A stretch of 64,000 nt of DNA. Source: Taibaiella sp. (GTDB lineage Bacteria > Bacteroidota > Bacteroidia > Chitinophagales > Chitinophagaceae). Positions within the stretch are counted from its first letter, which is position 1, and every line of letters begins with the position of its first letter. A program made the position numbers and the translations under genes. Below the pieces are notes generated by a model, which saw only the letters and a list, made by a program, of their open reading frames with translations, made no database searches and was not told the DNA's origin. Shown here one piece after another: positions 28,442-37,380 of this stretch. The stretch is taken from contig JAHBTQ010000008.1 of NCBI GenBank assembly GCA_019638495.1, positions 1 to 64,000 on the forward strand. Reading direction: 5' to 3'.

Positions 28442-30703
28442 ATGAAACCTATATATGCTACCATTTGCTTTGGTTTTTTACTCACTTCTGCTGCCTTTGG
28501 CCAGCAGAATAGCCGGGCAAAACTGTCTCCACGCACAAAACTTTACCTCCACGAAATACAGAAAAACAACTCAGCAAAACAACCTGGCTACATCTACAAT
28601 ACGGGTGCGGACGGGGTAATGTACCTGAGTTCATTGGTGAAGGTTAGTGACCCCGTTACCGCACAAAGCACACTGGATGCGGTGGGCGCAAAAGTGGGCA
28701 CAAAGGCCGGTCGTATATGGACAGTAAAAGTACCTGTAGGGCAAGTATCATCCTTCATTGCATCACCCGGCATCAGCTACATCCAGCTCGATGAGCCAGT
28801 GCGCGCCCACCTGGACCAGGCCAGGAAAACAACCAAAGTAGACTCTGTGCATGGCGGCTACAATCTGCCCCACGCATATAGTGGCAAAGATGTGGTGGTT
28901 GGCATCATCGACTTCGGGTTCGACTACAACCACCCTACCTTTTACGATACCAATCATGTGAGCTACCGCATAAAAAAGGTGTGGCAGATGAACGGCACTG
29001 CATCACCGCCAGCAGGCTACACCTTTGGCAAAGAGCTGACCACTGAGGCTACGATAAAAGCAGAAGGCACGGACGACCCGAAACAGAACCATGGCACCTC
29101 TGTGGCCGGCATGGCGGCGGGATCAGGCTACGGTAGCGCCCCCACAAACAGCCGCCGTTTCCGCGGCATGGCTTATGATGCCGATATGGTAATGGTATGC
29201 GTTCGCCGCGACTCAATAGGTGGCCAGTGGATGGAAGGCAGCTTTTCAGACTTCCTGGACGGGGTAAAGTACTGCTTCGACTATGCCACCTCCGTCAGCA
29301 AACCTTGTGTTGTAAACATCAGTTGGGGCTCGCAAAGCGGCGCACATGACGGCACCTCGCTATTCAACGAAGCCGTCGATACATTATCGGGGCCCGGTCG
29401 TATTGTTGTGATGAGTGCAGGTAATGAGGGCGAAGAGAAGATTCACCTGTCTAAGACGTTCACCGCTACCGACACCACTATACATACCTTCCTCACCTTC
29501 AATCCATCTAATTATCGCCGCACATGGGTGGACATATGGGGCGAGCCGGGAAAGACATTCTGTGCACAAACCACCCTGTATAGTGGCGGCGTAGCTGGCA
29601 ACACCACAGGCTACCAATGCATCAATGACCTGGCAAACGATACCTTCCTTATCTCTGCCAACGGACTGGACACCTGCTTCGTGCAGTTCATCACATCATC
29701 AGCCGAGGATAACGGTAAGCCACGCACGACCATAAACCTCTACAACAAATCGACAGACACCATCGGCATCTCCATAAAGAGCACCAGTGGCAAAATAGAT
29801 GTGTGGAACGAGTATTATTACTATGGCTTCCCCTACAGATTCCAGAGTGCATTCGATAGCCTGGGCAAACCATGGGCAGTTACCGGGAATACTGCATCAA
29901 CAGTAAGCGACATGGGCAGCGGCAACAAGGTGCTGCTGGTAGGTGCCTACACCTCCAAATCGGGCTGGAAAGACATTAACGGCAGGAGTTGGAACTACAG
30001 CGCCCCTCTAAACAGACTCACTCCCTTCTCCAGCCGTGGCCCCATGGTAGACGGCAGGATAAAACCGGACATCACAGCGCCCGGCCTCACGATAGCCACC
30101 TCAGTAAGTTCTTACGACACATCACACACAGAAACGGGAACAAACAGCAGCGGCACCGTGCTAAAGTACACCGACCCCACAACCAGCAAAAACTATTATT
30201 ACGCTGAGTTTGCGGGCACGTCGGCCTCGGCACCGGCAGCATCCGGTATCATAGCTCTCTTGTTGCAGGCTAACCCTTCATTGACACCAGCTTCATTATT
30301 CTCTACGCTATTTGAAACCGCGATCGAAGACATATATACGGGAGATCTGCCACCGGCAGGCAACAACGACTGGGGTCATGGTAAAATAAACGCATATGCT
30401 GCCATGAAGCGCATAGCAGGCACCACCAGCACGTATGAATTCACAGGAAGCAAGATAGATTGTACACTCTTCCCCAATCCATCAACGGGCAGCTTTGTAC
30501 TGGACTATAACAGTAAATCCAAAGATCTGGCGACTGTAGTAGTATACAGCATCACCGGCACCCTGGTACATAGCGAGAACTGGAACGTCTCCCCCGGCTT
30601 CAATCGGTTGGCAGTTTCACTACCAAACGCCGCCGCAGGCATGTACATGGTAAAACTGATAGCGAAAGACGGTACTGCGACGATAAAGACGATGGTGAGG
30701 TAA
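28442..30703 (+). CDS. Subtilisin-like serine peptidase (S8) with T9SS sorting domain
   Basis: A 753-residue secreted protease with signal peptide MKPIYATICFGFLLTSAAFGQQ. Residues of about 60-125 resemble an inhibitor-type propeptide. The catalytic triad is visible: Asp157 in GIIDFGFDYNHP, His217 in NHGTSVAGMAAG and Ser594 in GTSASAPAASGI. The large insert between His and Ser (about residues 330-500) is a beta-rich domain inside the catalytic fold, seen in several S8 subgroups. The last 75 residues are a T9SS type A sorting domain (CTLFPNPSTGSFVLDY ... GMYMVKLIAKDG). Export to the cell surface or medium is inferred from that domain. A bidirectional terminator follows. Confidence 0.93.
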   Translation: MKPIYATICFGFLLTSAAFGQQNSRAKLSPRTKLYLHEIQKNNSAKQPGYIYNTGADGVMYLSSLVKVSDPVTAQSTLDAVGAKVGTKAGRIWTVKVPVGQVSSFIASPGISYIQLDEPVRAHLDQARKTTKVDSVHGGYNLPHAYSGKDVVVGIIDFGFDYNHPTFYDTNHVSYRIKKVWQMNGTASPPAGYTFGKELTTEATIKAEGTDDPKQNHGTSVAGMAAGSGYGSAPTNSRRFRGMAYDADMVMVCVRRDSIGGQWMEGSFSDFLDGVKYCFDYATSVSKPCVVNISWGSQSGAHDGTSLFNEAVDTLSGPGRIVVMSAGNEGEEKIHLSKTFTATDTTIHTFLTFNPSNYRRTWVDIWGEPGKTFCAQTTLYSGGVAGNTTGYQCINDLANDTFLISANGLDTCFVQFITSSAEDNGKPRTTINLYNKSTDTIGISIKSTSGKIDVWNEYYYYGFPYRFQSAFDSLGKPWAVTGNTASTVSDMGSGNKVLLVGAYTSKSGWKDINGRSWNYSAPLNRLTPFSSRGPMVDGRIKPDITAPGLTIATSVSSYDTSHTETGTNSSGTVLKYTDPTTSKNYYYAEFAGTSASAPAASGIIALLLQANPSLTPASLFSTLFETAIEDIYTGDLPPAGNNDWGHGKINAYAAMKRIAGTTSTYEFTGSKIDCTLFPNPSTGSFVLDYNSKSKDLATVVVYSITGTLVHSENWNVSPGFNRLAVSLPNAAAGMYMVKLIAKDGTATIKTMVR

Positions 30704-30725
30704 AGAACCGCAAAAACACAATTAA

Positions 30726-30762
30726 AAAAACAGACGCCATGCAATGCATTGCGTCTGTTTTT
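30726..30762. terminator. Bidirectional terminator between subtilase and MFP genes
   Basis: A long near-perfect hairpin AAAAACAGACGC..GCGTCTGTTTTT with inner pairs ATGCA/TGCAT. The flanking A- and T-runs serve both strands of the convergent pair. Confidence 0.9.
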
Positions 30763-30793
30763 CTCCAACCGAATGTAAATTAATTCCGTATAT

Positions 30794-31852
30794 CTACATC
30801 TCTCTCACCTGTGCATTTACCTGCATGCCGGGCTTCACCTGCATAATCCCTGTGGTTAATACGGTATCTCCGGCTGCAAGGCCCTGGATCACTTCTACTT
30901 TATCTGCAGTTCTGGTACCTAGGATTATGGGAACCATTTCAGCCTTGCCTCCGCGCAACACTGCAGCTACTTTGTTTCGGTTAGTAGGTATCACCGATTG
31001 TGATGGTATAAGCAAGGCATTATTGTCATGATCAAACGGGATGACAACATGCGTAAATGCACCCGGACCCAATTTGTTTTCATTGTTGCTCACCATGGCG
31101 CGAACCCGCAAAGTGCGCGTAGCCGTGTTAGCAGCTGGCTCCACGGCTGCGATTATAGCGGAAAATGTATCTAACCTGCCGGTAACCGTAAAGGCAATTT
31201 TCTTGCCTGCGGTTAGCTCATTGCGATATTGTTCCGGCACACTAAAGTCCATTTTGAGCGTTCCTGTCTGTTGCAGCGTGGTGATAACTGTAGCTGGCGT
31301 CACCACCGCTCCCATACTCACATTCCTGATACCGGCTTTGCCTGAGAAAGGAGCGATGATCGTTGTCTTTCTCAACTGCGCTTCCGCATAGGCTATATCC
31401 GCCTCTATACCTTGAATCGTGGTGTTCGTAGTTTCAAATTCCTGCTGGCTGATGCCGCCAATTTCCAGCAATTCAGATTGTCGCCCCTTTATTTTCGTCT
31501 GCAGTTCTTTCTGTGCCTTTAGCTTTGCAATCTGCGCACGTATATCTTCACTGTTCAGCCGGGCCAGCACCTGTCCTTGTGTCACAGCCCCACCTTCTTT
31601 AAAAGATATGGCGCTGATCCTGCCCGATACCTCAGGCATTACGCTCACTTCCTCATTTGCCAGCAAGGTACCCGATGTGGTATAGTTATTCTGAAAAGAC
31701 TGGGCTTTTACCACCACCGCCTCTGCCGTAAGCACCTTAGGCCCTTTAGGTCTGGCAGGTTCTTTAGACTCTTTCTTCCCCCCACAGGAACTCAATAAAA
31801 ATACCAGAGAGCATCCAAGAGCAGCAAAGGCGATACCGGTCAATTTTTTCAT
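30794..31852 (-). CDS. RND-efflux periplasmic adaptor lipoprotein (MexA/AcrA-like)
   Basis: A 352-residue lipoprotein (lipobox LLSSC at about residue 22). It has the order of RND membrane-fusion proteins: lipoyl half (SGTLLANEEVSVMPEVSGRI), short alpha-hairpin (SEDIRAQIAKLKAQKELQTKIKG), second half (TTIIAPFSGKAGIRNVSMGAVV), beta-barrel (LKMDFSVPEQYRNEL) and membrane-proximal domain (LLIPSQSVIPTNRNKVAAVL). These adaptors join an RND pump to an outer-membrane channel. No RND permease gene adjoins it: downstream is a terminator and upstream a divergent ThiE-like gene. The ATG at 31852 begins the signal peptide and follows a TATCTTTG box that lies inside the longer frame. Confidence 0.88.
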   Translation of the reverse strand: MKKLTGIAFAALGCSLVFLLSSCGGKKESKEPARPKGPKVLTAEAVVVKAQSFQNNYTTSGTLLANEEVSVMPEVSGRISAISFKEGGAVTQGQVLARLNSEDIRAQIAKLKAQKELQTKIKGRQSELLEIGGISQQEFETTNTTIQGIEADIAYAEAQLRKTTIIAPFSGKAGIRNVSMGAVVTPATVITTLQQTGTLKMDFSVPEQYRNELTAGKKIAFTVTGRLDTFSAIIAAVEPAANTATRTLRVRAMVSNNENKLGPGAFTHVVIPFDHDNNALLIPSQSVIPTNRNKVAAVLRGGKAEMVPIILGTRTADKVEVIQGLAAGDTVLTTGIMQVKPGMQVNAQVREM

Positions 31853-31873
31853 AGCCCAATCGAATAAGAAACG

Positions 31874-31881
31874 CAAAGATA
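31874..31881 (-). promoter_or_regulatory. TATCTTTG promoter box of the MFP lipoprotein gene
   Basis: Exact TAnnTTTG match on the minus strand, 21 nt upstream of the ATG at 31852. Confidence 0.6.
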
Positions 31882-32015
31882 TTGTTCACCCGGCCCGGCG
31901 CGGACGTTTTTCTTTATCTCCCTATAATCTTAACAAATGTCCATGCGGTACCTTTGGTGCTGACCCATGAATAACGACAGTAAAAAATCCGGCACTGGCA
32001 CATAACGGTTTGATT

Positions 32016-32639
32016 ATGAACATTGTAGTAATAACCACAGACAAACACCAGCCAAACGAGCATGATATTATTCATTCCTTGTTCGCAGAAGGTCTTCAAC
32101 GCCTGCATGTTCGCAAGCCTAACCTCGCGCTATCAGAGGTGCGAAGCTACATTGAACAGATAGACCGGTCATTCCGTAATAGGCTCGTGATTCATCGTCA
32201 CCATGAGCTACACCGGGAATTTGGCCTTGGCGGTGTGCACATATCTTCTTTTGACCGTGCAAACCCAACAATCTTAACGGCCACCAGCCACCTGCCACCC
32301 GATTCCGTCTCCACTTCTATTCATGCATGGAATGAATTAAAGGATCTACCTTTTACATGTTCTTATGTGTTCATCAGCCCGGTTTTTGACAGCATCTCCA
32401 AGCCTGGCTACAATGCTGGTATAGACCTGCATGAACTCTCTCGTATTAAAAGTGGGCAAAAAGGCAACTCAGCATTCCCCGGGGTTTATGGCCTGGGAGG
32501 CATTAACGCCACAAACATTGGCATTCTTGAGCAACATGGCTTTGACGGTGCCGCAGTGCTTGGCTCCATTTGGATGGAGCCGGACCCTGTTGCCGCTTTT
32601 CGAAAGTTGCGATGTAGCATAGGAGAGAAATTCAGTTAA
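32016..32639 (+). CDS. ThiE/TenI-like thiamine phosphate synthase family protein
   Basis: A 207-residue TIM-barrel protein with the degenerate landmarks of the ThiE/TenI family: LHVRKP (substrate-end strand), HHELHREFGLGGVHISS, FISPVFDSISKPGYN (equivalent to GPVFxTxTK) and VYGLGGINATNIG followed by GFDGAAVLGSIW (phosphate-binding loop). ThiE joins HMP-PP and thiazole phosphate to make thiamine phosphate, while TenI-like members act as thiazole tautomerase or have other roles. The altered SPVFDSISK motif leaves this open. No other thi genes are near. ATG 32016 was chosen over a TTG two codons upstream. Confidence 0.7.
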   Translation: MNIVVITTDKHQPNEHDIIHSLFAEGLQRLHVRKPNLALSEVRSYIEQIDRSFRNRLVIHRHHELHREFGLGGVHISSFDRANPTILTATSHLPPDSVSTSIHAWNELKDLPFTCSYVFISPVFDSISKPGYNAGIDLHELSRIKSGQKGNSAFPGVYGLGGINATNIGILEQHGFDGAAVLGSIWMEPDPVAAFRKLRCSIGEKFS

Positions 32640-32685
32640 TGTCAATGAGGCATACGTAGCCTGCCCGCGACGAGTTAATTAACCC

Positions 32686-32693
32686 TATATTTG
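32686..32693 (+). promoter_or_regulatory. TATATTTG promoter box of the OMP gene
   Basis: Exact TAnnTTTG match 19 nt before the ATG at 32713. Confidence 0.65.
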
Positions 32694-32712
32694 CTCTGTA
32701 AAACACGCTCGT

Positions 32713-33300
32713 ATGAAATTGAAATTTATAGCAGCCGTATGTGCAACTGTCCTCTCAGCAGCGTCTGCAAATGCACAACTTGGTGTAACTAAGAAAATAG
32801 TACCCGTTTCGTTTGGTGTGAAACTAGGGGTGAACATGCAAAAGACAAATGGCAACTTCATAGGTACAGCCTATGAGTCAGGCATACTTGGCGGTGCGTT
32901 TGTAAGCGTCAACAAAAAGAAGAAAGGAATACGCGTTGAAGCGCTTGTGAAATCGGCAAAAATCGAATTTTCAACCGTGGCTGTTGCATATAAAACTGTG
33001 TGCCTTGATGTACCTGTTATGTTTGAATATGCGCCAATTAAGCGATTGAAACTACATGCAGGCCCACAACTCACCACAGTGCTGTCCGCCTCCAAAAATG
33101 GTTCTGACGCAAAGAGCGACCTTTCCACTATTGATATTGCTGCCGCAGCAGGCTTTGAGGTAAACTTGCCCTTCAAGCTTACTTTAGGTGGCCGCTACAT
33201 CAAGGGGCTACTTGACATGAACAATACTAACGTAGCAGGCACCGGTAAATGGCGCTCAAGTACTTTGCAGTTCTCAGTAGGATATCGGTTCCTCAACTAA
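32713..33300 (+). CDS. Outer-membrane beta-barrel protein (PorT/OMP_b-brl_2-like)
   Basis: A 195-residue protein with signal peptide MKLKFIAAVCATVLSAASANAQ. The mature part alternates hydrophobic and polar residues in short strands (SFGVKLGVNMQKTNG, LGGAFVSVNKKKKGIRVEAL, LHAGPQLTTVLSAS, AAAAGFEVNLPFKLTLGGRYIKGL) and ends LQFSVGYRFLN, an outer-membrane beta-signal with a penultimate aromatic. The pattern is that of the small 8-strand barrels grouped with PorT in Bacteroidota. Function is unknown. It has its own promoter box and a terminator. Confidence 0.75.
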   Translation: MKLKFIAAVCATVLSAASANAQLGVTKKIVPVSFGVKLGVNMQKTNGNFIGTAYESGILGGAFVSVNKKKKGIRVEALVKSAKIEFSTVAVAYKTVCLDVPVMFEYAPIKRLKLHAGPQLTTVLSASKNGSDAKSDLSTIDIAAAAGFEVNLPFKLTLGGRYIKGLLDMNNTNVAGTGKWRSSTLQFSVGYRFLN

Positions 33301-33338
33301 TTTTTTATTCGCCCAGCGATCTACTTTATCTCCCGGGA

Positions 33339-33364
33339 AGCCGCCTGCATGGCGGCTTTTTTTA
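33339..33364 (+). terminator. Intrinsic terminator after the OMP gene
   Basis: An 8-bp GC-rich stem AAGCCGCC / GGCGGCTT with a TGCAT loop and a TTTTTTT tail. Confidence 0.9.
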
Positions 33365-33530
33365 TTGTTCCGGGCATCTAACCTCACGAACGGGACTTTG
33401 CCGGGAAACGAAATTTAATGAATGTCAATATTTTATACTGCAACTCACGAAATATATTGCCCTATGGTTTTTGTTGGTTAACTTACGTTATCCGATAGCT
33501 GAGTGACACCGACAAAAGCCTGTGAAAATA

Positions 33531-35591
33531 ATGGAAGACCAGTTGATCCCCGACCCTGAGTTAACACATACGAATGAATCGCGAAAACCTGCCGGAGAAA
33601 AGATATTGCAGTTATTGCCGGCTGCTGTCTATACCTGCGACAAACATGGTCGCATCACCTTTTTTAATGAGCAAGCGGCAAAGCTTTGGGGATACAGACC
33701 GCCTCTTAATGACGACAATGTAAGATACTGTGCTTATACCAAAATCAAGTTGGCTGACGGCAAGGAAATATCCCCGGCTGAAACGCCAATGGCAACCACC
33801 CTGGCTTATGGGCGTTCCTTTAGAGATGTGGAAGTGTTGGTAGAAGCAGCTAACGAGAGAAAATTTTACATAAGTATCAGCGTTGACCCAATATTGGACG
33901 AGAACGGAAATGTAGATGGGGGCATCTGCTTCTTTCAGGATATCAGTCGTCACATGCAAACGCAGCTTGAACTCTCAGAAAGTGAGATCCGGTATAGAAC
34001 CCTGATAGAAAAACTGGAGGTGCCACTATACACTACAGATAAGAATGGGACGATTACACTATATAACAACGCAGCAGTGGACTTATGGGGACGAGAACCG
34101 GAAACCGGTATAGAGAAATGGTCAGGTGCCTATAAATTGTTTTATGTTGATAGGACAGAACTGGCAAAGGAAGATTGCCCACATGCTGTGTGTCTCAGAG
34201 AATCTAAACCAATAAGGGACACGGAAATACTCGTGATGCGCCCGGATGGTAGTATAAGGCATGTTGCTCCCTACCCTCAACCCACCGTTGACGAAAGGGG
34301 AAATCTAACGGGTGCCGTGAATCTGCTTCTGGATCTTACGGCGATGAAGAAAGCAGAAGTTGCCCTTCGCGAAAGCGAGCAAAAATATCGTCGCCTTGCT
34401 GCCTCGCTGGAGCGGAAAGTAGCGGAAAAATCCCGCGACCTTGTCGCCAAAAATCTCGAGCTGCAAGAGAGTGAAGAAAGGTACCATAAAATGGTAGAAG
34501 ATGTGGAGGACTACGCCATAATATTGATGGACGAAAACGGCATTATCAGAAACTGGAATAAGGGGGCTGAAAAAATAAAGGGCTATACCGAGAGTGAAAT
34601 GATAGGTAAGAGTTTCGAAACATTTTACACAGACAAAGACAGGGCAAACCGGGTGCCTGAGTCGTTGCTTGCAAAAGCAAAGGATACCGGCAAGGCAATA
34701 TCAGAAGGGTGGCGCAAGAGAAAGGACGGTAGTTTGTTCTGGGCAAGTATTCTCATCACAGCGCTCCGGCGTTTCGATGGTGAACTGATCGGCTTCACGA
34801 AAGTGACACGCGACCTCACGGATAAGAAAATAGCTGACGATAAACTAATGGAATATAGTAGCCGGCTGGAATTCCAGAATCGTGAACTGGAGCAGTTTGC
34901 ATATGCGGCGTCACACGACATGAAAGAACCGCTTAGAAAGATCCACCTCTATCACTCCTATATTTCAGAGAATAAAAACAACATTCTTGACGACAAGTCA
35001 AAGGACTATCTCCTCCGGTCTATAAATGCCGTCAAGCGGATGAATACGCTCATTGAGGACCTGCTCTCCTACTCCCGGATCACGTCTGACAATGACGGTG
35101 TCGTGGATGTGGATCTCAATCAAATACTGGACGAGATAAGAGACGAGCATACCCTTGATACAGATCACCAGGTCACATCTATCGACAGAACTGACTTGCC
35201 AGTTATAAAAGCCATTCCGTTCCAGTGCAAACAACTATTCGATAACCTGGTAGAGAACGCCATAAAGTACCGTGACCCCACGCGACCATCGCACATTCGG
35301 GTAACAGCAGAGATAGTTGAAGGAGGTTCATTAGCCGGCCTTGTGAGCAGGAACAATAGTCGATTTCACAAAATCAGCGTGGAGGACAACGGACTTGGAT
35401 TTGACCAGAAATACAGCGAGAAGATATTTGAAGTATTTCAACGCCTATCCTCCACCAACAAGGCTCAGGGCTCAGGAATTGGTCTGGCCATTTGTAGAAA
35501 GATTGTACAACACCATGGCGGCTTCATCACTGCCTCGGGAAAAATTGGTGAAGGAGCAAGATTCGATATTTACTTCCCTACTGATCGTTGA
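33531..35591 (+). CDS. Cytoplasmic triple-PAS histidine kinase
   Basis: A 686-residue sensor kinase without membrane segments. PAS domains lie at about 22-145 (AVYTCDKHGRITFFNEQAAKLWGY), 155-275 (VPLYTTDKNGTITLYNNAAVDLWGR) and 320-430 (YAIILMDENGIIRNWNKGAEKIKGY). A coiled-coil linker separates the second and third. HisKA follows with the phosphorylated His in YAASHDMKEPLRKI. The ATPase has N box (LFDNLVENAIKY), G1 (VEDNGLGFD) and G2 (GSGIGLAICRKIVQHHGG). Likely senses a cytoplasmic ligand, redox state or light through PAS cofactors; the cofactor is unknown. A GTG nine bases upstream could be the start; ATG 33531 was preferred. The 3' end overlaps by 14 bp the convergent response-regulator gene. 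Confidence 0.93.
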   Translation: MEDQLIPDPELTHTNESRKPAGEKILQLLPAAVYTCDKHGRITFFNEQAAKLWGYRPPLNDDNVRYCAYTKIKLADGKEISPAETPMATTLAYGRSFRDVEVLVEAANERKFYISISVDPILDENGNVDGGICFFQDISRHMQTQLELSESEIRYRTLIEKLEVPLYTTDKNGTITLYNNAAVDLWGREPETGIEKWSGAYKLFYVDRTELAKEDCPHAVCLRESKPIRDTEILVMRPDGSIRHVAPYPQPTVDERGNLTGAVNLLLDLTAMKKAEVALRESEQKYRRLAASLERKVAEKSRDLVAKNLELQESEERYHKMVEDVEDYAIILMDENGIIRNWNKGAEKIKGYTESEMIGKSFETFYTDKDRANRVPESLLAKAKDTGKAISEGWRKRKDGSLFWASILITALRRFDGELIGFTKVTRDLTDKKIADDKLMEYSSRLEFQNRELEQFAYAASHDMKEPLRKIHLYHSYISENKNNILDDKSKDYLLRSINAVKRMNTLIEDLLSYSRITSDNDGVVDVDLNQILDEIRDEHTLDTDHQVTSIDRTDLPVIKAIPFQCKQLFDNLVENAIKYRDPTRPSHIRVTAEIVEGGSLAGLVSRNNSRFHKISVEDNGLGFDQKYSEKIFEVFQRLSSTNKAQGSGIGLAICRKIVQHHGGFITASGKIGEGARFDIYFPTDR

Positions 35592-35991
35592 GTCTTGCAG
35601 CATATTCCAGCATATGCTTCACCAGGTCATTGAGTTCTGCTTTTGTATTTGGTTTGGTGAAGTATTCTGTTGCGCCTCTTTCCAGGCATTCTCTTAGGTG
35701 CATCGGTGAATTGGACGTACTAAGTACAACCTTTGGTATTGAAGCATATTTGTCGCGGCAGCATAAGTACTCCAAAACCTCCGGGCCATTCATTTCGGGC
35801 ATGTTGTAATCAAGTATCAGCAACTGAGGCAAATTAAAGTCTGCGAGCTGTTCCAGCATTCGCACAGCAGCCCTGCCTGTCTTTACTTTAAGAAGAATTG
35901 CATCAGGCTCAATGGTGAGAATTGCTTCCTCAATGAAATCCATATCATCGGCATCATCGTCAGCAACCAATATGTGAAACCCGTAGATCAT
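35578..35991 (-). CDS. Single-domain CheY-like response regulator
   Basis: A 137-residue receiver domain without an output domain. Acidic pocket Asp11-13 (VADDDADD), phospho-acceptor Asp61 (LILDYNMPEMNG), Ser/Thr switch at Ser91-Thr92 (VVLSTSNS) and Lys113 (FTKP) are all present. The sequence style (DDDADDMDFIEEAI) is like the Rcp1-type regulators that partner PAS or phytochrome kinases. It lies tail-to-tail with the PAS kinase, its stop codon inside the last codons of the kinase gene, so it is the obvious partner (inference). The frame could start at 36030; ATG 35991 fits the domain boundary. Confidence 0.88.
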   Translation of the reverse strand: MIYGFHILVADDDADDMDFIEEAILTIEPDAILLKVKTGRAAVRMLEQLADFNLPQLLILDYNMPEMNGPEVLEYLCCRDKYASIPKVVLSTSNSPMHLRECLERGATEYFTKPNTKAELNDLVKHMLEYAARLNDQ

Positions 35992-36252
35992 TATCAAGCA
36001 GTTATAAACTTCAATAGACACAAAAAACAAACACTCCTCAACTCAACATGTCATACGCGCACCTAGGTATTACTAATGCAAAAAGCGGAACTCAAGTCAG
36101 GCCATGAAGCCAATAAAATCTAAAAGGGGAAGGAAGATCGAAAACATATGAGCCCAAAAAACCTGGCGCGATATGTAGGTGATATACATTCAAAGCTACA
36201 TAAAACTTCCAATAAATAAGTGAATATTATCAAATATAAATAATTACACCAC

Positions 36253-37278
36253 CTACTGCCCTATCAATGAAACCACAGCATCAACCCATACCGGGTCGGT
36301 GTTCATACATGGAATATACTGGTAAGTGTTACCGCCTGCATTCATAAAATTCTCCTTTTCCCGTATCGCTATTTCTTCAAGTGTTTCCAGGCAGTCGCTG
36401 ACAAAAGATGGACAAACCACAATTAGATCCTTTGTCCCCTCAGCGGGCATCTCGTTCATCCTGGCGGTTGTAGCCGGTGTGAGCCATGCAGAACGACCTA
36501 ATTTTGACTGAAAGGAAACGCTGTAGCGTTCCTTTGGCAAACCAAGCTTTTCAGCTACCAGCTTTGTGGTTACGTAACATTGATGACGGTAGCAGTATTT
36601 ATGTGCTTCAGAGTTTGCTGAGCAGCAATCTGCAGACTTAAGGCAATGTGTCCCCGTTACGTCCGACTTCTGTATGTGCCGCTCGGGAATGCTGTGATAG
36701 CTAAAGAGTATATGCGCAGGATTCCCAGATACGGCAGGTCGCATACTCTCTGCCAGCGCGTCTATGAAAGCCGGATGGTCATAGAAGGGAGGAACAAAGG
36801 AAATTTTGAATCTATACCCTCCCTTTTTGTGGTAAGTCTTTGCGTGCTCTACTGCAGTTTCGTAACTAGACATGGCGTAGTGCGGATATAGAGGCAGCAA
36901 TACTACATCTTCAACGTCCGGCGCTATTTCCAACAGTTGTTTGTAAGCCGTTTCCATTGTAGGCGTCCCATATCGCATAGCCATTACCGTAGGCAAACCC
37001 GTACGCTCTGCTACCCTTTCGCTCAACTCTGACGTGATATGCACTAGTGGCGATCCGTTTTTCGTCCAGATCGACTCGTATGCCTCAGCCGATTTGGGGG
37101 CGCGAAATGGCGTTATTATTCCCTTCACCAGCAAAGTTCTTACCAGCCAGGGGGAATCGATAACCCGCTCATCCATCAGAAACTCATTCAGGTAACGGCG
37201 TACGTCGCTTACTGAGGTTGAGTCAGGGGAACCCAGGTTCATAAGAATAATTCCCCTTTTGCTTTTACTTGTCGCCAT
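36253..37278 (-). CDS. hemH: Ferrochelatase
   Basis: A 341-residue enzyme inserting Fe2+ into protoporphyrin (or coproporphyrin) in haem synthesis. Family marks are GIILMNLGSPDS at the N-terminus, LLPLYPHYAMSSYETAVEH, the catalytic His in LFSYHSIPERH, and CPSFVSDCLETLEEI with its conserved Glu near the C-terminus. An insertion with five cysteines (Cys212, 218, 219, 229, 234; CLKSADCC...CYRHQC) follows the catalytic His region and may bind a [2Fe-2S] cluster, as reported for some bacterial ferrochelatases. ATG 37278 was chosen over a TTG five codons upstream. Same strand as the two lipoprotein genes upstream, 102 bp away. Confidence 0.95.
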   Translation of the reverse strand: MATSKSKRGIILMNLGSPDSTSVSDVRRYLNEFLMDERVIDSPWLVRTLLVKGIITPFRAPKSAEAYESIWTKNGSPLVHITSELSERVAERTGLPTVMAMRYGTPTMETAYKQLLEIAPDVEDVVLLPLYPHYAMSSYETAVEHAKTYHKKGGYRFKISFVPPFYDHPAFIDALAESMRPAVSGNPAHILFSYHSIPERHIQKSDVTGTHCLKSADCCSANSEAHKYCYRHQCYVTTKLVAEKLGLPKERYSVSFQSKLGRSAWLTPATTARMNEMPAEGTKDLIVVCPSFVSDCLETLEEIAIREKENFMNAGGNTYQYIPCMNTDPVWVDAVVSLIGQ

Positions 37279-37380
37279 AGCAATTTGATACAACTACAAA
37301 GAAACATAGTATTTCACCATGCCGGTACATACTTATGTAATAGGAATGCTAAATGACCTCAGAATGACAGGACCGAGTTG

